Below are positions 42,751-51,055 of a stretch of DNA of 64,000 nucleotides, in pieces. The translations under genes were made by a program, and so were the position numbers. Source of the stretch: Streptococcus varani (GTDB lineage Bacteria > Bacillota > Bacilli > Lactobacillales > Streptococcaceae); contig NZ_CTEN01000001.1 in the NCBI RefSeq assembly GCF_001375655.1, positions 124,001-188,000 on the forward strand. Reading direction: 5' to 3'. The notes beneath the pieces are model-generated. The model ran no database searches. It was not told where the DNA came from and saw nothing but the letters and a program-made list of their open reading frames with translations. Within the stretch, counting starts at the first letter, position 1. The number at the start of each line of letters is the position of its first letter.

Positions 42751-42799
42751 TATCAATCAGATAGAGATTCTAGATAGAACAAACTCCATCTGATTGATA
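42751..42799 (-). terminator. Hairpin between peptide genes and transporter genes
   Basis: Perfect 12-base inverted repeat TATCAATCAGAT/ATCTGATTGATA with a 25-base loop and no T run. It may stabilise the peptide mRNA 3' end or partly attenuate transcription into the transporter genes. Confidence 0.55.
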
Positions 42800-42827
42800 G
42801 TTAAAACTACCAATTCAAAATCAAGAC

Positions 42828-42914
42828 CTAGATTGACCATCCACTCTTGCGAACATTGACTGAGACTGGTCCTACCTTAATGGTATTGCGCTTTGTTGTA
42901 CGTTTCTTTTTCAT
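42828..42914 (-). CDS. 28-residue cationic peptide, copy 1 (last)
   Basis: Starts MKKKRTTKRN and ends NVRKSGWSI. Same protein as the other copies; synonymous changes are AGT for Ser24 and ATC for Ile28, and the stop is TAG rather than TAA. Net charge about +9, no acidic residue, no cysteine, one Trp26. There is no double-glycine leader or Sec signal. Confidence 0.85.
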   Translation of the reverse strand: MKKKRTTKRNTIKVGPVSVNVRKSGWSI

Positions 42915-42931
42915 TTATCTTCCTCCTAAAC

Positions 42932-43018
42932 TTAAATTGACCATCCGCTCTTGCGAACATTGACTGAGACTGGTCCTACCTTAATGGTATTGCGTTTCGT
43001 TGTACGTTTCTTTTTAAT
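42932..43018 (-). CDS. 28-residue cationic peptide, copy 2 (ATT start)
   Basis: The coding sequence matches the others, with synonymous ACG for Thr7 and AAA for Lys8, and the AGGAGG site is intact, but the start codon is ATT. ATT initiates poorly, so this copy is silent or weakly translated. Confidence 0.6.
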   Translation of the reverse strand: MKKKRTTKRNTIKVGPVSVNVRKSGWSI

Positions 43019-43035
43019 TTATCTTCCTCCTAAAC

Positions 43036-43122
43036 TTAAATTGACCATCCGCTCTTGCGAACATTGACTGAGACTGGTCCTACCTTAATGGTGTTGCGCT
43101 TTGTTGTACGTTTCTTTTTCAT
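43036..43122 (-). CDS. 28-residue cationic peptide, copy 3
   Basis: Encodes the same peptide, with AAC for Asn10. AGGAGGA lies seven bases before the ATG. Strong ribosome site and identical protein support translation. Confidence 0.85.
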   Translation of the reverse strand: MKKKRTTKRNTIKVGPVSVNVRKSGWSI

Positions 43123-43139
43123 TTATCTTCCTCCTAAAC

Positions 43140-43226
43140 TTAAATTGACCATCCGCTCTTGCGAACATTGACTGAGACCGGTCCTACCTTAATGGTGTTG
43201 CGCTTTGTTGTACGTTTCTTTTTCAT
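43140..43226 (-). CDS. 28-residue cationic peptide, copy 4
   Basis: Encodes the same peptide, with AAC for Asn10 and CCG for Pro16. AGGAGGAAAATAT precedes the ATG. Confidence 0.85.
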   Translation of the reverse strand: MKKKRTTKRNTIKVGPVSVNVRKSGWSI

Positions 43227-43243
43227 ATATTTTCCTCCTAAAC

Positions 43244-43330
43244 TTAAATTGACCATCCGCTCTTGCGAACATTGACCGAGACTGGTCCTACCTTAATGGT
43301 ATTGCGCTTTGTTGTACGTTTCTTTTTCAT
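43244..43330 (-). CDS. 28-residue cationic peptide, copy 5 (first)
   Basis: Promoter-proximal copy, with TCG for Ser18. Residues 1-13 are basic (six of them Lys in the whole peptide, three Arg) and residues 14-28 alternate hydrophobic and polar (VGPVSVNVRKSGWSI). The second half loosely resembles the K-G-P...N...KSG start of DUF4236 proteins; similarity is too short to weigh. Function: exported antimicrobial or signal, by context. Confidence 0.86.
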   Translation of the reverse strand: MKKKRTTKRNTIKVGPVSVNVRKSGWSI

Positions 43331-43367
43331 AGTTCTCCTTTCTTCTGTCTTTTCTCAAGAGGTCTGT

Positions 43368-43526
43368 AACAACCTCTCACTTATCTATTCGCAATTATTT
43401 TAGAAAACTGTACTTTTCTCTAAATTTTTTCAACATGTGTTAAATATTCCAAACGATTCCTTCCTCCTTTTCTGATTTCCAAGAAGTCCTCAACAACCTC
43501 TCACTCAATCTATTCGCAATCATTTT
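43368..43526. repeat. Duplicated leader upstream of the peptide genes
   Basis: A 35-base block containing AACAACCTCTCACT and TCTATTCGCAAT occurs at 43368-43402 and again, slightly diverged, at 43492-43526 (124 bases apart). On the minus strand each is followed by an AGAGGT-type small hairpin and a purine-rich ribosome-site-like stretch; the outer copy has no peptide gene behind it. Confidence 0.65.
43402..43419. promoter_or_regulatory. Dyad in the peptide promoter region
   Basis: AGAAAACTGTACTTTTCT is a near-perfect palindrome. A TTGAAA box (43426-43431) and a TACAGT box inside the dyad are 15 bases apart on the minus strand, so a bound regulator would control the peptide promoter. No regulator gene is adjacent. 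Confidence 0.5.
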
Positions 43527-43535
43527 GACGAAAGC

Positions 43536-43568
43536 AAAAAAACAAGACCTGAAATGTCAAGTCTTGTC
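43536..43568 (-). terminator. Terminator of the rel-dtd operon
   Basis: ACAAGACTTG/AGGTCTTGT stem followed by TTTTTTTG on the minus strand, right after dtd, insulating the peptide locus. Confidence 0.88.
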
Positions 43569-43572
43569 TTCT

Positions 43573-44016
43573 TTATCTGTTTTTGGTGTCTAAAATAATG
43601 GTTACTGGTCCATCGTTGATAAGGGCTAGTTTCATATCCGCTCCGAATTCTCCTGTTTGAACAGGAACGAACTCGGCTAATTGTTTGTTGAACTGGTCAT
43701 AAAGTGCTGTTGCCATGTCCGGTTTGGCCGCCCCTGTAAAAGCTGGGCGGTTGCCTTTTTTCGTATCGGCGTAGAGAGTAAACTGGGAAATAGATAAAAC
43801 CTGACCGCCAATATCTTGAACAGACAAATTCATCTTATCATTTTCATCAGAGAAAATCCGCATATGGCTAATCTTGCGCACTGCATAATCCACATCCTCC
43901 TGACTATCCTCGGGTGCCACACCGACTAATAACAAGAGGCCTTGCTGAATCTGGCCTTTGACCTGACCTTCGATGGTCACTGAGGCCTCCTTGACTCGTT
44001 GAATGACGATTTTCAT
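43573..44016 (-). CDS. dtd: D-aminoacyl-tRNA deacylase
   Basis: 147 residues, the usual length. The cores [17 protein letters not shown] and NDGPVTIIL form the active-site signatures. It hydrolyses D-amino acids from mischarged tRNAs. It follows rel by nine bases, the normal streptococcal arrangement, and is co-transcribed with it. Confidence 0.96.
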   Translation of the reverse strand: MKIVIQRVKEASVTIEGQVKGQIQQGLLLLVGVAPEDSQEDVDYAVRKISHMRIFSDENDKMNLSVQDIGGQVLSISQFTLYADTKKGNRPAFTGAAKPDMATALYDQFNKQLAEFVPVQTGEFGADMKLALINDGPVTIILDTKNR

Positions 44017-44025
44017 GCTGGCCTC

Positions 44026-46227
44026 CTACCCATTGGTCCGTTTGACTGAATAAACTTCCGGTACCGATTTAATCTTATCCACCACACTTGTCAAGGTCGA
44101 CAAGTTGGGAATCCCAAAGGAGACATGAATCGTAGCGTGTTTCATATCCTTGGTCGGTTGCGCGTTGACAGTCGAAATATTTTTACTAGAATTGGTCAAG
44201 ACCTTGAGGACATCATTGAGGAGGCCGGAGCGATTGAGTCCATAAATATCGATATCAGCCATATATTCCTTACTAGAATTGTCCTCTTCCCAATCAACAT
44301 CGATGAGACGCGCTTCATAATTGTCTTGACTCTTGAGATTCATACAGTCTACCCGGTGCACTGCGACACCCCGACCCTTGGTGATATAGCCAACAATTTG
44401 ATCTCCAGGAACTGGGTTACAACACTTGGCAATCCGAATCAACAAACCAGAAGCTCCCTCGATAACCACTCCGCCTTCGTGGCGGATTTTCAGGCTATCC
44501 TTATTGTCCTGCTTGACTTCTCCACCGTTGACTAGTTCGTCGGCCACAGCCTTAGCCTTGGCTCTCTCGGCTTCCCGGCGTTCTTTTTCGGTCAAGCGAT
44601 TGAAGACAGAGGTGGCTGAAATTTCACCAAAACCAACAGCTGCAAAGAGACTTTCGTCTGTCTTGTAGCTGGTCTTCTGCAGAACATCATCCATATGCTT
44701 GCGGTCAAAGTATTGATTAGCCACATAGCCATGTTCTTGAAGAAGATGCTGGACCATTTCACGCCCCTTGGCGACCGACAGTTCCTTGTCTTGATTCTTG
44801 AAAAATTGCTTGATTTTATTGCGAGCTTTGTGGGTCTTAACCAGGTTAATCCAGTCACGGCTTGGCCCAAAAGAATTGCTATTGGTAACAATTTCTACCT
44901 GGTCGCCGGTTTTTAATTTGGTGGTCAGAGGTACCATACGGCCATTGACCTTGGCACCAGTTGCTTTTTCACCGACCTTGGTATGGATTTCAAAGGCGAA
45001 GTCTATTGGCACTGAATCCTTGGGCAATTCCCGCACCGAACCATCTGGTGTGAAAACGTAGATCCGTTCAGTGAAAATATCATCCTTGACCGAATTGATA
45101 AAGGATTGGGCATCTCCTGAATCGGACTGCAATTCAATGAGATTATTGATCCAACGAAGCTCGTTTTGACTAGCCGTTGCATGGCCACCGCGCTTGTAGG
45201 CCCAGTGAGCCGCAACCCCATACTCAGCCACTTGGTGCATTTCCTTGGTTCGAATCTGGAACTCGATGGGACCTTTTGGGCCATAAACGGTCGTATGGAT
45301 AGACTGGTAGCCATTGGCTTTCGGGTTTGCAATATAATCCTTAAAGCGACCTGGCATGGGACGCCAGAGTTCATGGATGTAGCCCAGCATGGCATAGACA
45401 TCGCTAGGCGTGTCCATAATGCAACGAATAGCAATCAAATCGTAGAGCTGATCAAAGCGTTTTTTCTTGTCCTGCATCTTGCGATAAATCGAATAGATGT
45501 GTTTTGGACGACCATAGATTTGACCAACAAGGTGTCTCTCCTCTGCATACTCGCGGATTTTATCAACAACCTCATTGACCAAATCCTCGCGTTCCTTGCG
45601 CTTTTCCGTCATCTGGCGGCTAATCTTGTAAAATTCTACCTCATTGAGATAACGGAAGGACATATCCTCCAATTCCCACTTCACAGAGGAAATCCCCAAA
45701 CGATGGGCCAAAGGAGCATAAATTTCCATCGTTTCCCGTGAAATACGCTCTTGCTTGTCTTTTCGCAAATGCTTCAACGTCCGCATATTGTGCAGACGGT
45801 CGGCCAACTTAACCAAGATGACCCGCATATCCTTAGACATAGCAATCAGCATTTTACGATGGTTCTCCGCCAATTGTTCCTCGTGGGACTTGTACTCAAC
45901 TTTACCCAGTTTTGTGACCCCATCAACAATCATGCGAACATCATGGCCAAACTCGGCCTCCATTTCATCTAGGTTAATGTCCGTATCTTCCACCACGTCA
46001 TGCAAAAAACCACATGCCACTGTGACCGCGTCCAACTTGAGTCCTGCTAAAATCCCTGCCACCTGAATGGGATGGATAATATAGGGTTCGCCTGATTTAC
46101 GGGACTGCTCCTTATGAGCCTCCACCGAATAGTCCAAGGCCTTTTGCACAAAAGCCACATCCTCTTCTGGCATATAGGTTGCCGTCAGAGCGAGGACATC
46201 TTCTCCTGTCAAATTTTGTTCTTTCAT
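44026..46227 (-). CDS. rel: Bifunctional (p)ppGpp synthetase/hydrolase
   Basis: About 733 residues from the ATG at 46227. N-terminal HD hydrolase domain (GFLHDVVEDTDINLDEMEAE), synthetase domain (RFKDYIANPKANGYQSIHTT), TGS domain, zinc-finger CCNPVPGDQIVGYITKGRG, and C-terminal ACT domain. It makes the stringent-response alarmone on amino-acid starvation and degrades it otherwise. The in-frame extension to 46263 is not needed. Confidence 0.96.
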   Translation of the reverse strand: MKEQNLTGEDVLALTATYMPEEDVAFVQKALDYSVEAHKEQSRKSGEPYIIHPIQVAGILAGLKLDAVTVACGFLHDVVEDTDINLDEMEAEFGHDVRMIVDGVTKLGKVEYKSHEEQLAENHRKMLIAMSKDMRVILVKLADRLHNMRTLKHLRKDKQERISRETMEIYAPLAHRLGISSVKWELEDMSFRYLNEVEFYKISRQMTEKRKEREDLVNEVVDKIREYAEERHLVGQIYGRPKHIYSIYRKMQDKKKRFDQLYDLIAIRCIMDTPSDVYAMLGYIHELWRPMPGRFKDYIANPKANGYQSIHTTVYGPKGPIEFQIRTKEMHQVAEYGVAAHWAYKRGGHATASQNELRWINNLIELQSDSGDAQSFINSVKDDIFTERIYVFTPDGSVRELPKDSVPIDFAFEIHTKVGEKATGAKVNGRMVPLTTKLKTGDQVEIVTNSNSFGPSRDWINLVKTHKARNKIKQFFKNQDKELSVAKGREMVQHLLQEHGYVANQYFDRKHMDDVLQKTSYKTDESLFAAVGFGEISATSVFNRLTEKERREAERAKAKAVADELVNGGEVKQDNKDSLKIRHEGGVVIEGASGLLIRIAKCCNPVPGDQIVGYITKGRGVAVHRVDCMNLKSQDNYEARLIDVDWEEDNSSKEYMADIDIYGLNRSGLLNDVLKVLTNSSKNISTVNAQPTKDMKHATIHVSFGIPNLSTLTSVVDKIKSVPEVYSVKRTNG

Positions 46228-46369
46228 GATCTCTTCAAACCTTCTTCCAAATAGTAGTACCATTTTAACACTTTTTATAAGAAAGAAAAAGGGATGATAC
46301 TCTAATCTGCTTGAGCCACAGCCTCTATTTTATGATAAACTAGATATGACCATCCCAAGGAGATTGATT

Positions 46370-47137
46370 ATGATCGATGTAAACGAAATCTTATCCAAGA
46401 TGCAAGCCAATCAAAAGGTCAACTACGACCGTGTTATGCAGGAAATGGTGAAGCATTGGCAAGTCAATGATTTCCGACCTCAAATTCTTATGCATGTCTG
46501 TTGTGCGCCTTGCAGTACCTATACCCTCGAATATCTGACCCAGTGGGCAGATGTCACCATCTATTTTGCCAATTCAAACATCCATCCCAAGGTAGAATAT
46601 GAGCGTCGCTCTTACGTGACACAAAAATTTGTCCATGACTTTAACCAGCATACCGGCCAAAAGGTTCAATTCTTATCAGCTGATTATGAGCCCAATGAGT
46701 ATTTCAAAACCGTTCATGGATTAGAAAAAGAGCCTGAGGGAGGCGATCGTTGCCGTGTCTGTTATGATTACCGCTTGGATAAAACGGCCACAAAAGCTGT
46801 CCAACTGGGATTTGATTATTTTGGAAGTGCCCTGACCATCAGCCCCCATAAAAATTCCAAAACTATCAATGCAGTAGGCATTGAAGTCCAAAAGCTCTAC
46901 GACACCCAGTATCTTCCTAGCGATTTCAAGAAGAACCAAGGCTACAAACGCTCGGTTGACATGTGCAATGAATATGATATTTACCGCCAATGCTACTGTG
47001 GCTGTGTCTTTGCTGCCCAATCTCAAGGAGTGGACTTGGTGCAAGTCAAAAAAGAGGCCACTCAGTTTATGGCAGACAAGGATCTAGAAAAAGATTATTC
47101 TCATATCCGCTTTGTTTTCAATGGAAAAGAGTATTAA
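46370..47137 (+). CDS. queH: Epoxyqueuosine reductase QueH
   Basis: 255 residues from the ATG at 46370 with AAGGAGA upstream. Cysteine motifs MHVCCAPCS, CRVCYDYRL and QCYCGC bind an iron-sulfur cluster and metal in QueH (DUF208), which carries out the last step of queuosine formation in tRNA without cobalamin. Divergent from rel, with a terminator behind it. Confidence 0.93.
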   Translation: MIDVNEILSKMQANQKVNYDRVMQEMVKHWQVNDFRPQILMHVCCAPCSTYTLEYLTQWADVTIYFANSNIHPKVEYERRSYVTQKFVHDFNQHTGQKVQFLSADYEPNEYFKTVHGLEKEPEGGDRCRVCYDYRLDKTATKAVQLGFDYFGSALTISPHKNSKTINAVGIEVQKLYDTQYLPSDFKKNQGYKRSVDMCNEYDIYRQCYCGCVFAAQSQGVDLVQVKKEATQFMADKDLEKDYSHIRFVFNGKEY

Positions 47138-47150
47138 AAGACAAGAAAAA

Positions 47151-47197
47151 GAACAAGATGAGAATCTGATCACAGAAATTATCTTGTTCCTTTTTTG
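47151..47197 (+). terminator. Terminator of queH
   Basis: GAACAAGAT/ATCTTGTTC stem followed by CTTTTTTG on the plus strand, facing the convergent rsmE. Confidence 0.82.
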
Positions 47198-47215
47198 TTT
47201 CATGATTTACAAAGC

Positions 47216-47959
47216 TTATTGATTCATCTCCATTGCATAAGAGACTGCACTGAGCGCATAGAGGGGCGCGGTCTCTGTCCGCATGATACGAGGGCCTAAG
47301 CCAACCTTGATACTACCTGCAGCTTCAAAGGCATCAATTTCCTTGGGAGAGATGCCTCCCTCTGATCCGAAGATAAAGAGCAGTTTCTGCCCAGCTTTAA
47401 CAGTCTGGAGTTCACGCGCCAAGGTTGCTAATTCTCCTGCTTTGGCGGTTTCTTCATAAGCGATGAAAACCTTATCGAAGTCCGTCAAAGTCTTCAGAAA
47501 ATCTGATTTTTTCTCAAAGAGTTTGACCTCAGGAACTACGTTTCGCTTGGATTGTTCGGCTGCACCGAGCGCAATTTTGGCTAATTTTTCTTCCTTTTTA
47601 GCCAGTTTTTTGCCATCCCATTTGACCACTGACCAGTCAGCTGGATAGGCCCAAATCGCATGAGCTCCCAGTTCAGTTGCCTTTTGGGTTACCAGGTCCA
47701 ATTTGTCTCCTTTGGGAAAACCAGATGCAATGGTCACCTGCACAGGCATTTCCACATGATCAGCCAATTCTTCTACAATGTCGAACTGATAATTGCTACT
47801 GGAAATAACTCTTGCCAAGCGCTTGATGCCGTCTTCAAAGACCAGCACCACCTCATCATCTTCTACCAGACGCATAACTTGAAACATGTGCTTGATGGTA
47901 TCCTTATCAGTGATGATTACGGGATTTCCTGCTTTTCCTTTTACAAAATACTGCTGCAT
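47216..47959 (-). CDS. rsmE: 16S rRNA m3U1498 methyltransferase
   Basis: 247 residues of the SPOUT class: N-terminal PUA-like domain, then FIFGSEGGISPKEIDAF and GLGPRIMRTETAPLYALSAV forming the knotted SAM site. It methylates U1498 of 16S rRNA. It starts immediately after the prmA stop, a common pair in Firmicutes. Confidence 0.95.
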   Translation of the reverse strand: MQQYFVKGKAGNPVIITDKDTIKHMFQVMRLVEDDEVVLVFEDGIKRLARVISSSNYQFDIVEELADHVEMPVQVTIASGFPKGDKLDLVTQKATELGAHAIWAYPADWSVVKWDGKKLAKKEEKLAKIALGAAEQSKRNVVPEVKLFEKKSDFLKTLTDFDKVFIAYEETAKAGELATLARELQTVKAGQKLLFIFGSEGGISPKEIDAFEAAGSIKVGLGPRIMRTETAPLYALSAVSYAMEMNQ

Positions 47960-48907
47960 CTAGCCTCCAATCACACCGGATAGATCATCGGTTTTCTTAA
48001 AGACAAGAGCATTCCATTCGCCTTGCATCATGTGGGTTTCAAGGAAGAATCCCGCACTGTAAGCTGCTTCCAAAACCAGATCCAACTTCTCAGCGATAAT
48101 ACCGGACATAATCAAATAGCCCTGGTTCTTGACCAAACGATAGGCATCATCTGTCAGGTGAATGAGAATGTCTGCCAAGATATTGGCTACAATGACATCC
48201 GCTTCAATGTCTACACCCTTGAGCAAATCGCCCGCTGCCACATGGATATTTTCCATTCCGGGGTTCAGTTCAATATTTTCCTGAGCTACCCGCACAGCCA
48301 CATCATCTAAATCGTAAGCGAAAATCTCTTTGGCACCAAGGAGGGAACTCGCGATAGATAAAACACCGGATCCCGTACCCACATCAATGACGGTTTCGCC
48401 ACCACGCAAGACTTGTTCCAAAGCAAAAAGGCTCATTTTGGTCGTTGGATGCGTCCCTGTACCAAAAGCCATACCGGGATCAAGCTTGATGATTTTCTCA
48501 TTAGGACTTGCCTCATAGTCTGTCCAAGACGGCACGATAGTCAAATCATGGGTAATCCGAGCTGGTTCATAGTATTTCTTCCAGTTCTCCGCCCAGTCTT
48601 CCTCCGCCAACTCTTGGCTTTCCAGAGAAATTGCTCCCGTTTCCAAGCCAAAGCCTGTCAATTCAGACAGACCAGCCTGCAAGTCTTTCTTAATTTGCTC
48701 AATATCCATGGTATCTGGATAATAAGCCGTAATCGCAATCATTTCTGACTGCTCTACATCAGGGTAGAGTTCCCCGAAACGGTCCTCCTGCCCCACATAA
48801 TCAGCTGAATCGCTAATCGCAACCCCCTGACTGCCCGTTTCAATCATGAGATTGGAAACTGCTTCTTCCGCATCACGATGGATGTGGATGGTTAATTCTT
48901 GCCACAT
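47960..48907 (-). CDS. prmA: Ribosomal protein L11 methyltransferase
   Basis: 315 residues from the ATG at 48907. SAM-binding core [20 protein letters not shown] and the substrate motif [12 protein letters not shown]. It trimethylates L11. The ribosome site is weak; no better start is seen. Forms an operon with rsmE. Confidence 0.94.
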   Translation of the reverse strand: MWQELTIHIHRDAEEAVSNLMIETGSQGVAISDSADYVGQEDRFGELYPDVEQSEMIAITAYYPDTMDIEQIKKDLQAGLSELTGFGLETGAISLESQELAEEDWAENWKKYYEPARITHDLTIVPSWTDYEASPNEKIIKLDPGMAFGTGTHPTTKMSLFALEQVLRGGETVIDVGTGSGVLSIASSLLGAKEIFAYDLDDVAVRVAQENIELNPGMENIHVAAGDLLKGVDIEADVIVANILADILIHLTDDAYRLVKNQGYLIMSGIIAEKLDLVLEAAYSAGFFLETHMMQGEWNALVFKKTDDLSGVIGG

Positions 48908-49045
48908 ATAAGATACCAAGCCCATAAAACTCAAAGTAAAAATAGGAAAGTCGACGAAGACGCTTGCACCTAGGAGATGTTTATCTTTTTTACACAGAGT
49001 TTAGGGCGGGTTCAGTTTAGAAAACTACCTGAACCTTCCTTTCTT

Positions 49046-49515
49046 TTATCTCGTTCTTTTTGTCATATACACCATATCCATGCCCTCTTGTTCCGGTTTG
49101 ATATGGGTTTGCTGATAACCGCATTTTTCATAAAAATGGACCATGCCCTGGTCTTGATAGACTGTGCAGAGATCCCACTGTTTTATGCTTGAAAATTCTA
49201 TTTCTAACAAATTCATTGCCCGAGAGCCATATCCCTTTGCCTGTGCTCAGGCAAGACTGCTGTCGTTCCAAGCCAACCTTCCGTCTGAGCGTCATTGGTC
49301 TGCAATCTCAGAAAACCAATTTTTTCACCATTAACGACAATAAAGCGATAAAAGCTATTCGATCTCTCTACCAATTTCCAACGAATACGTTCTTCATCCT
49401 CCAAATAAGGATCATATTCGTCCTGGTATTTGTCATAAACTGCCTTAAACGAGCGACGCTGGATTGCAATAATTGTATCTAAATCATCAGCCACAGCTTT
49501 TTCCAAATAGATCAT
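49046..49515 (-). pseudogene. Frameshifted GNAT acetyltransferase
   Basis: The first 100 codons encode a GNAT N-terminus ending WLGTTAVLPEHRQRDMALGQ and stop. A second frame continues from the acetyl-CoA loop (KGYGSRAMNLLEIEFSSIKQ) to a normal GNAT end (VHFYEKCGYQQTHIKPEQEG ... MVYMTKRTR, stop at 49046). One small indel near 49230 explains both, so the gene is inactive unless the shift is a sequencing error. Confidence 0.75.
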
Positions 49516-49946
49516 AAATCTTTCTCCAAATAATCCTTCAATCGCCCTTTTAAGCTCCCATAAACCTTATCATCCCTTAGAAACTCTTCAACAGTCATCA
49601 TCTTCCAACCTTGACCTTCATCCCCAAAAACAATGTTGTCTAGCTGGGCTTGTTCAATCATTCCCACCATAAAAACAGACTCTTTTGTAGGGTCAATCAT
49701 TCCAGGATAGGTCTTTGCCCAAACAATGTTTTCTTTTGATAGTAGAATGCCTAGCTCTTCAAAAACTTCTCTTTGGACACATTCAAATGGACTTTCATCT
49801 TCCTCCCGGCCCCCACCAGGGAGATCCCATGTGTTTGGATAGGGAATAGTCGGAGTATCGTCTCGCAAGATAGAAAGAATAGTCCCTTCATTCAGGAGAG
49901 CAATCTTACCACCTGAAAATTCAAACCTTTCATACAACAGTTTCAT
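49512..49946 (-). CDS. Nudix hydrolase
   Basis: 144 residues from the ATG at 49946 with AAGGAGA upstream. The Nudix box GGGREEDESPFECVQREVFE followed by ELGI is intact. Members hydrolyse nucleoside diphosphate derivatives; the substrate here is unknown. It overlaps the acetyltransferase pseudogene by four bases, indicating a former two-gene unit. Confidence 0.9.
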   Translation of the reverse strand: MKLLYERFEFSGGKIALLNEGTILSILRDDTPTIPYPNTWDLPGGGREEDESPFECVQREVFEELGILLSKENIVWAKTYPGMIDPTKESVFMVGMIEQAQLDNIVFGDEGQGWKMMTVEEFLRDDKVYGSLKGRLKDYLEKDL

Positions 49947-50026
49947 TCTATCTCCTTCATCAGCCACAACCCGATTATATTTCTACTTCATCGAGTCACC
50001 TACTCTAAAGTGCCACACGTTCCTTC

Positions 50027-50497
50027 CTAATACCTCGGATAAGCAAAAAACTCACTCTCTACCAAGTCGGCTTTGCCTGTTTCAAAGGCTTCCGCATCCC
50101 AAGTCAAGCCAAAATCCACTGCAGTCTCGTCCGCCAAGAAGTCCATCAAATCACTCAAACCTTCTGTTGCCACATCGTTCAATGTTTCAGCAAAGTAAGC
50201 CAAAAATTCGCGGGACAAGCCTTTTTTAGGGTCGTAAGGGATGGTTACCAAATAATCTTCTGCGTCAAAAGTTGATTTTTCTGGATTATAGAAGAGGACG
50301 TAGTCTTCAAAAACGATATCTTCTGAGGAAACCTCCCCCTGATCATCAATGGTTTCGACATGCCCTGTATTTTGCGCCTCAAGGACAAAGGTTACTTCGA
50401 CGGCATGATTTTTCTTATCCCAATCCATGGCAAAGTCGTAATCCAAGTGCTTGTCTAATTCTTCCTCTAATACTGTTAAAAAGCCAAATTTAGCCAT
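50027..50497 (-). CDS. DUF3013 protein
   Basis: 156 residues, strongly acidic. Starts MAKFGFLTVLEEELDKHLDY and contains FEDYVLFYNPEKSTFDAEDY, characteristic of DUF3013, a streptococcal/lactococcal cytoplasmic family of unknown function. It is divergent from the rimI-like gene. Confidence 0.85.
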   Translation of the reverse strand: MAKFGFLTVLEEELDKHLDYDFAMDWDKKNHAVEVTFVLEAQNTGHVETIDDQGEVSSEDIVFEDYVLFYNPEKSTFDAEDYLVTIPYDPKKGLSREFLAYFAETLNDVATEGLSDLMDFLADETAVDFGLTWDAEAFETGKADLVESEFFAYPRY

Positions 50498-50560
50498 GAT
50501 TTAAACTCCCGTTCTTCAATTTATGATACAATTATTATAACACAATCAGGAGGGAAGACC

Positions 50561-51055
50561 ATGATAATCAGACCAATGGAGCTAATGGATATTGACCAAG
50601 TGGTAAAATTAGAAAATCAGATTTGGAACAGTCGCAATACTCCAGCTCCCCTACCCATTTCTTCCAAAAAAAGCCTCCTCAAACGCTTTGAAGAGGATAG
50701 GCATTATTTGCTGGCAGAAGATGCAGGAATCATTCTAGGTGTTCTGGATTATCAACCCTACTATCCTTTTCCCTCTGGAAAACACGTAGTTACCTTTGGT
50801 ATTTCTGTCAGACCAGATGTCCGTGGACAGGGAATCGGTCGACAGCTCTTTGAGGCTTTTTGCCAAGCCATTCGGAGGGATCAGTACAAGAAAATTCTTC
50901 TTCATGTCCTTTCAAGCAATCCCGAGGCCTGTCTTTTTTATGAAAAGCTTGGCTTTAAAGAAGAAGCCGTCCTAAAGAATCAATTCTATCTAGACGGTCA
51001 CTCTGTTGATGACCTGATTTACTCTTATTACTTGGAGGATAACCATGCCACATAA
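50561..51055 (+). CDS. GNAT family acetyltransferase
   Basis: 164 residues. The acetyl-CoA loop VRPDVRGQGIGRQLFEAFCQ and the C-terminal ACLFYEKLGFKEEAVL are typical of GNAT enzymes. Substrate unknown. AGGAGGG precedes the ATG; the 3' end overlaps rarA by 11 bases, so both are co-translated. Confidence 0.88.
   Translation: MIIRPMELMDIDQVVKLENQIWNSRNTPAPLPISSKKSLLKRFEEDRHYLLAEDAGIILGVLDYQPYYPFPSGKHVVTFGISVRPDVRGQGIGRQLFEAFCQAIRRDQYKKILLHVLSSNPEACLFYEKLGFKEEAVLKNQFYLDGHSVDDLIYSYYLEDNHAT

Larger units (their letters stand above)
42828..43330 (-). repeat. Five tandem 104-bp peptide-gene units
   Basis: ATGs (one changed to ATT) recur at 43330, 43226, 43122, 43018 and 42914, exactly 104 bases apart. 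Each unit has a TTAGGAGGAAGATAA-type ribosome site (the first has AAGGAGAACT), an 87-base gene and a 17-base spacer. Sense-codon differences occur at seven positions and all are synonymous. Confidence 0.97.

Noticed and set aside
42828-43330. Tandem 104-bp repeats as a CRISPR array or minisatellite
   Set aside because: There are no variable spacers; each unit has a ribosome site, a start and a stop, and changes are synonymous, so these are genes.
42828-43330. Peptides as streptide-like (Lys-Trp crosslinked) or lantibiotic precursors
   Set aside because: No radical SAM or Lan enzyme is encoded nearby, there is no cysteine, and the Lys-to-Trp spacing differs from streptide.
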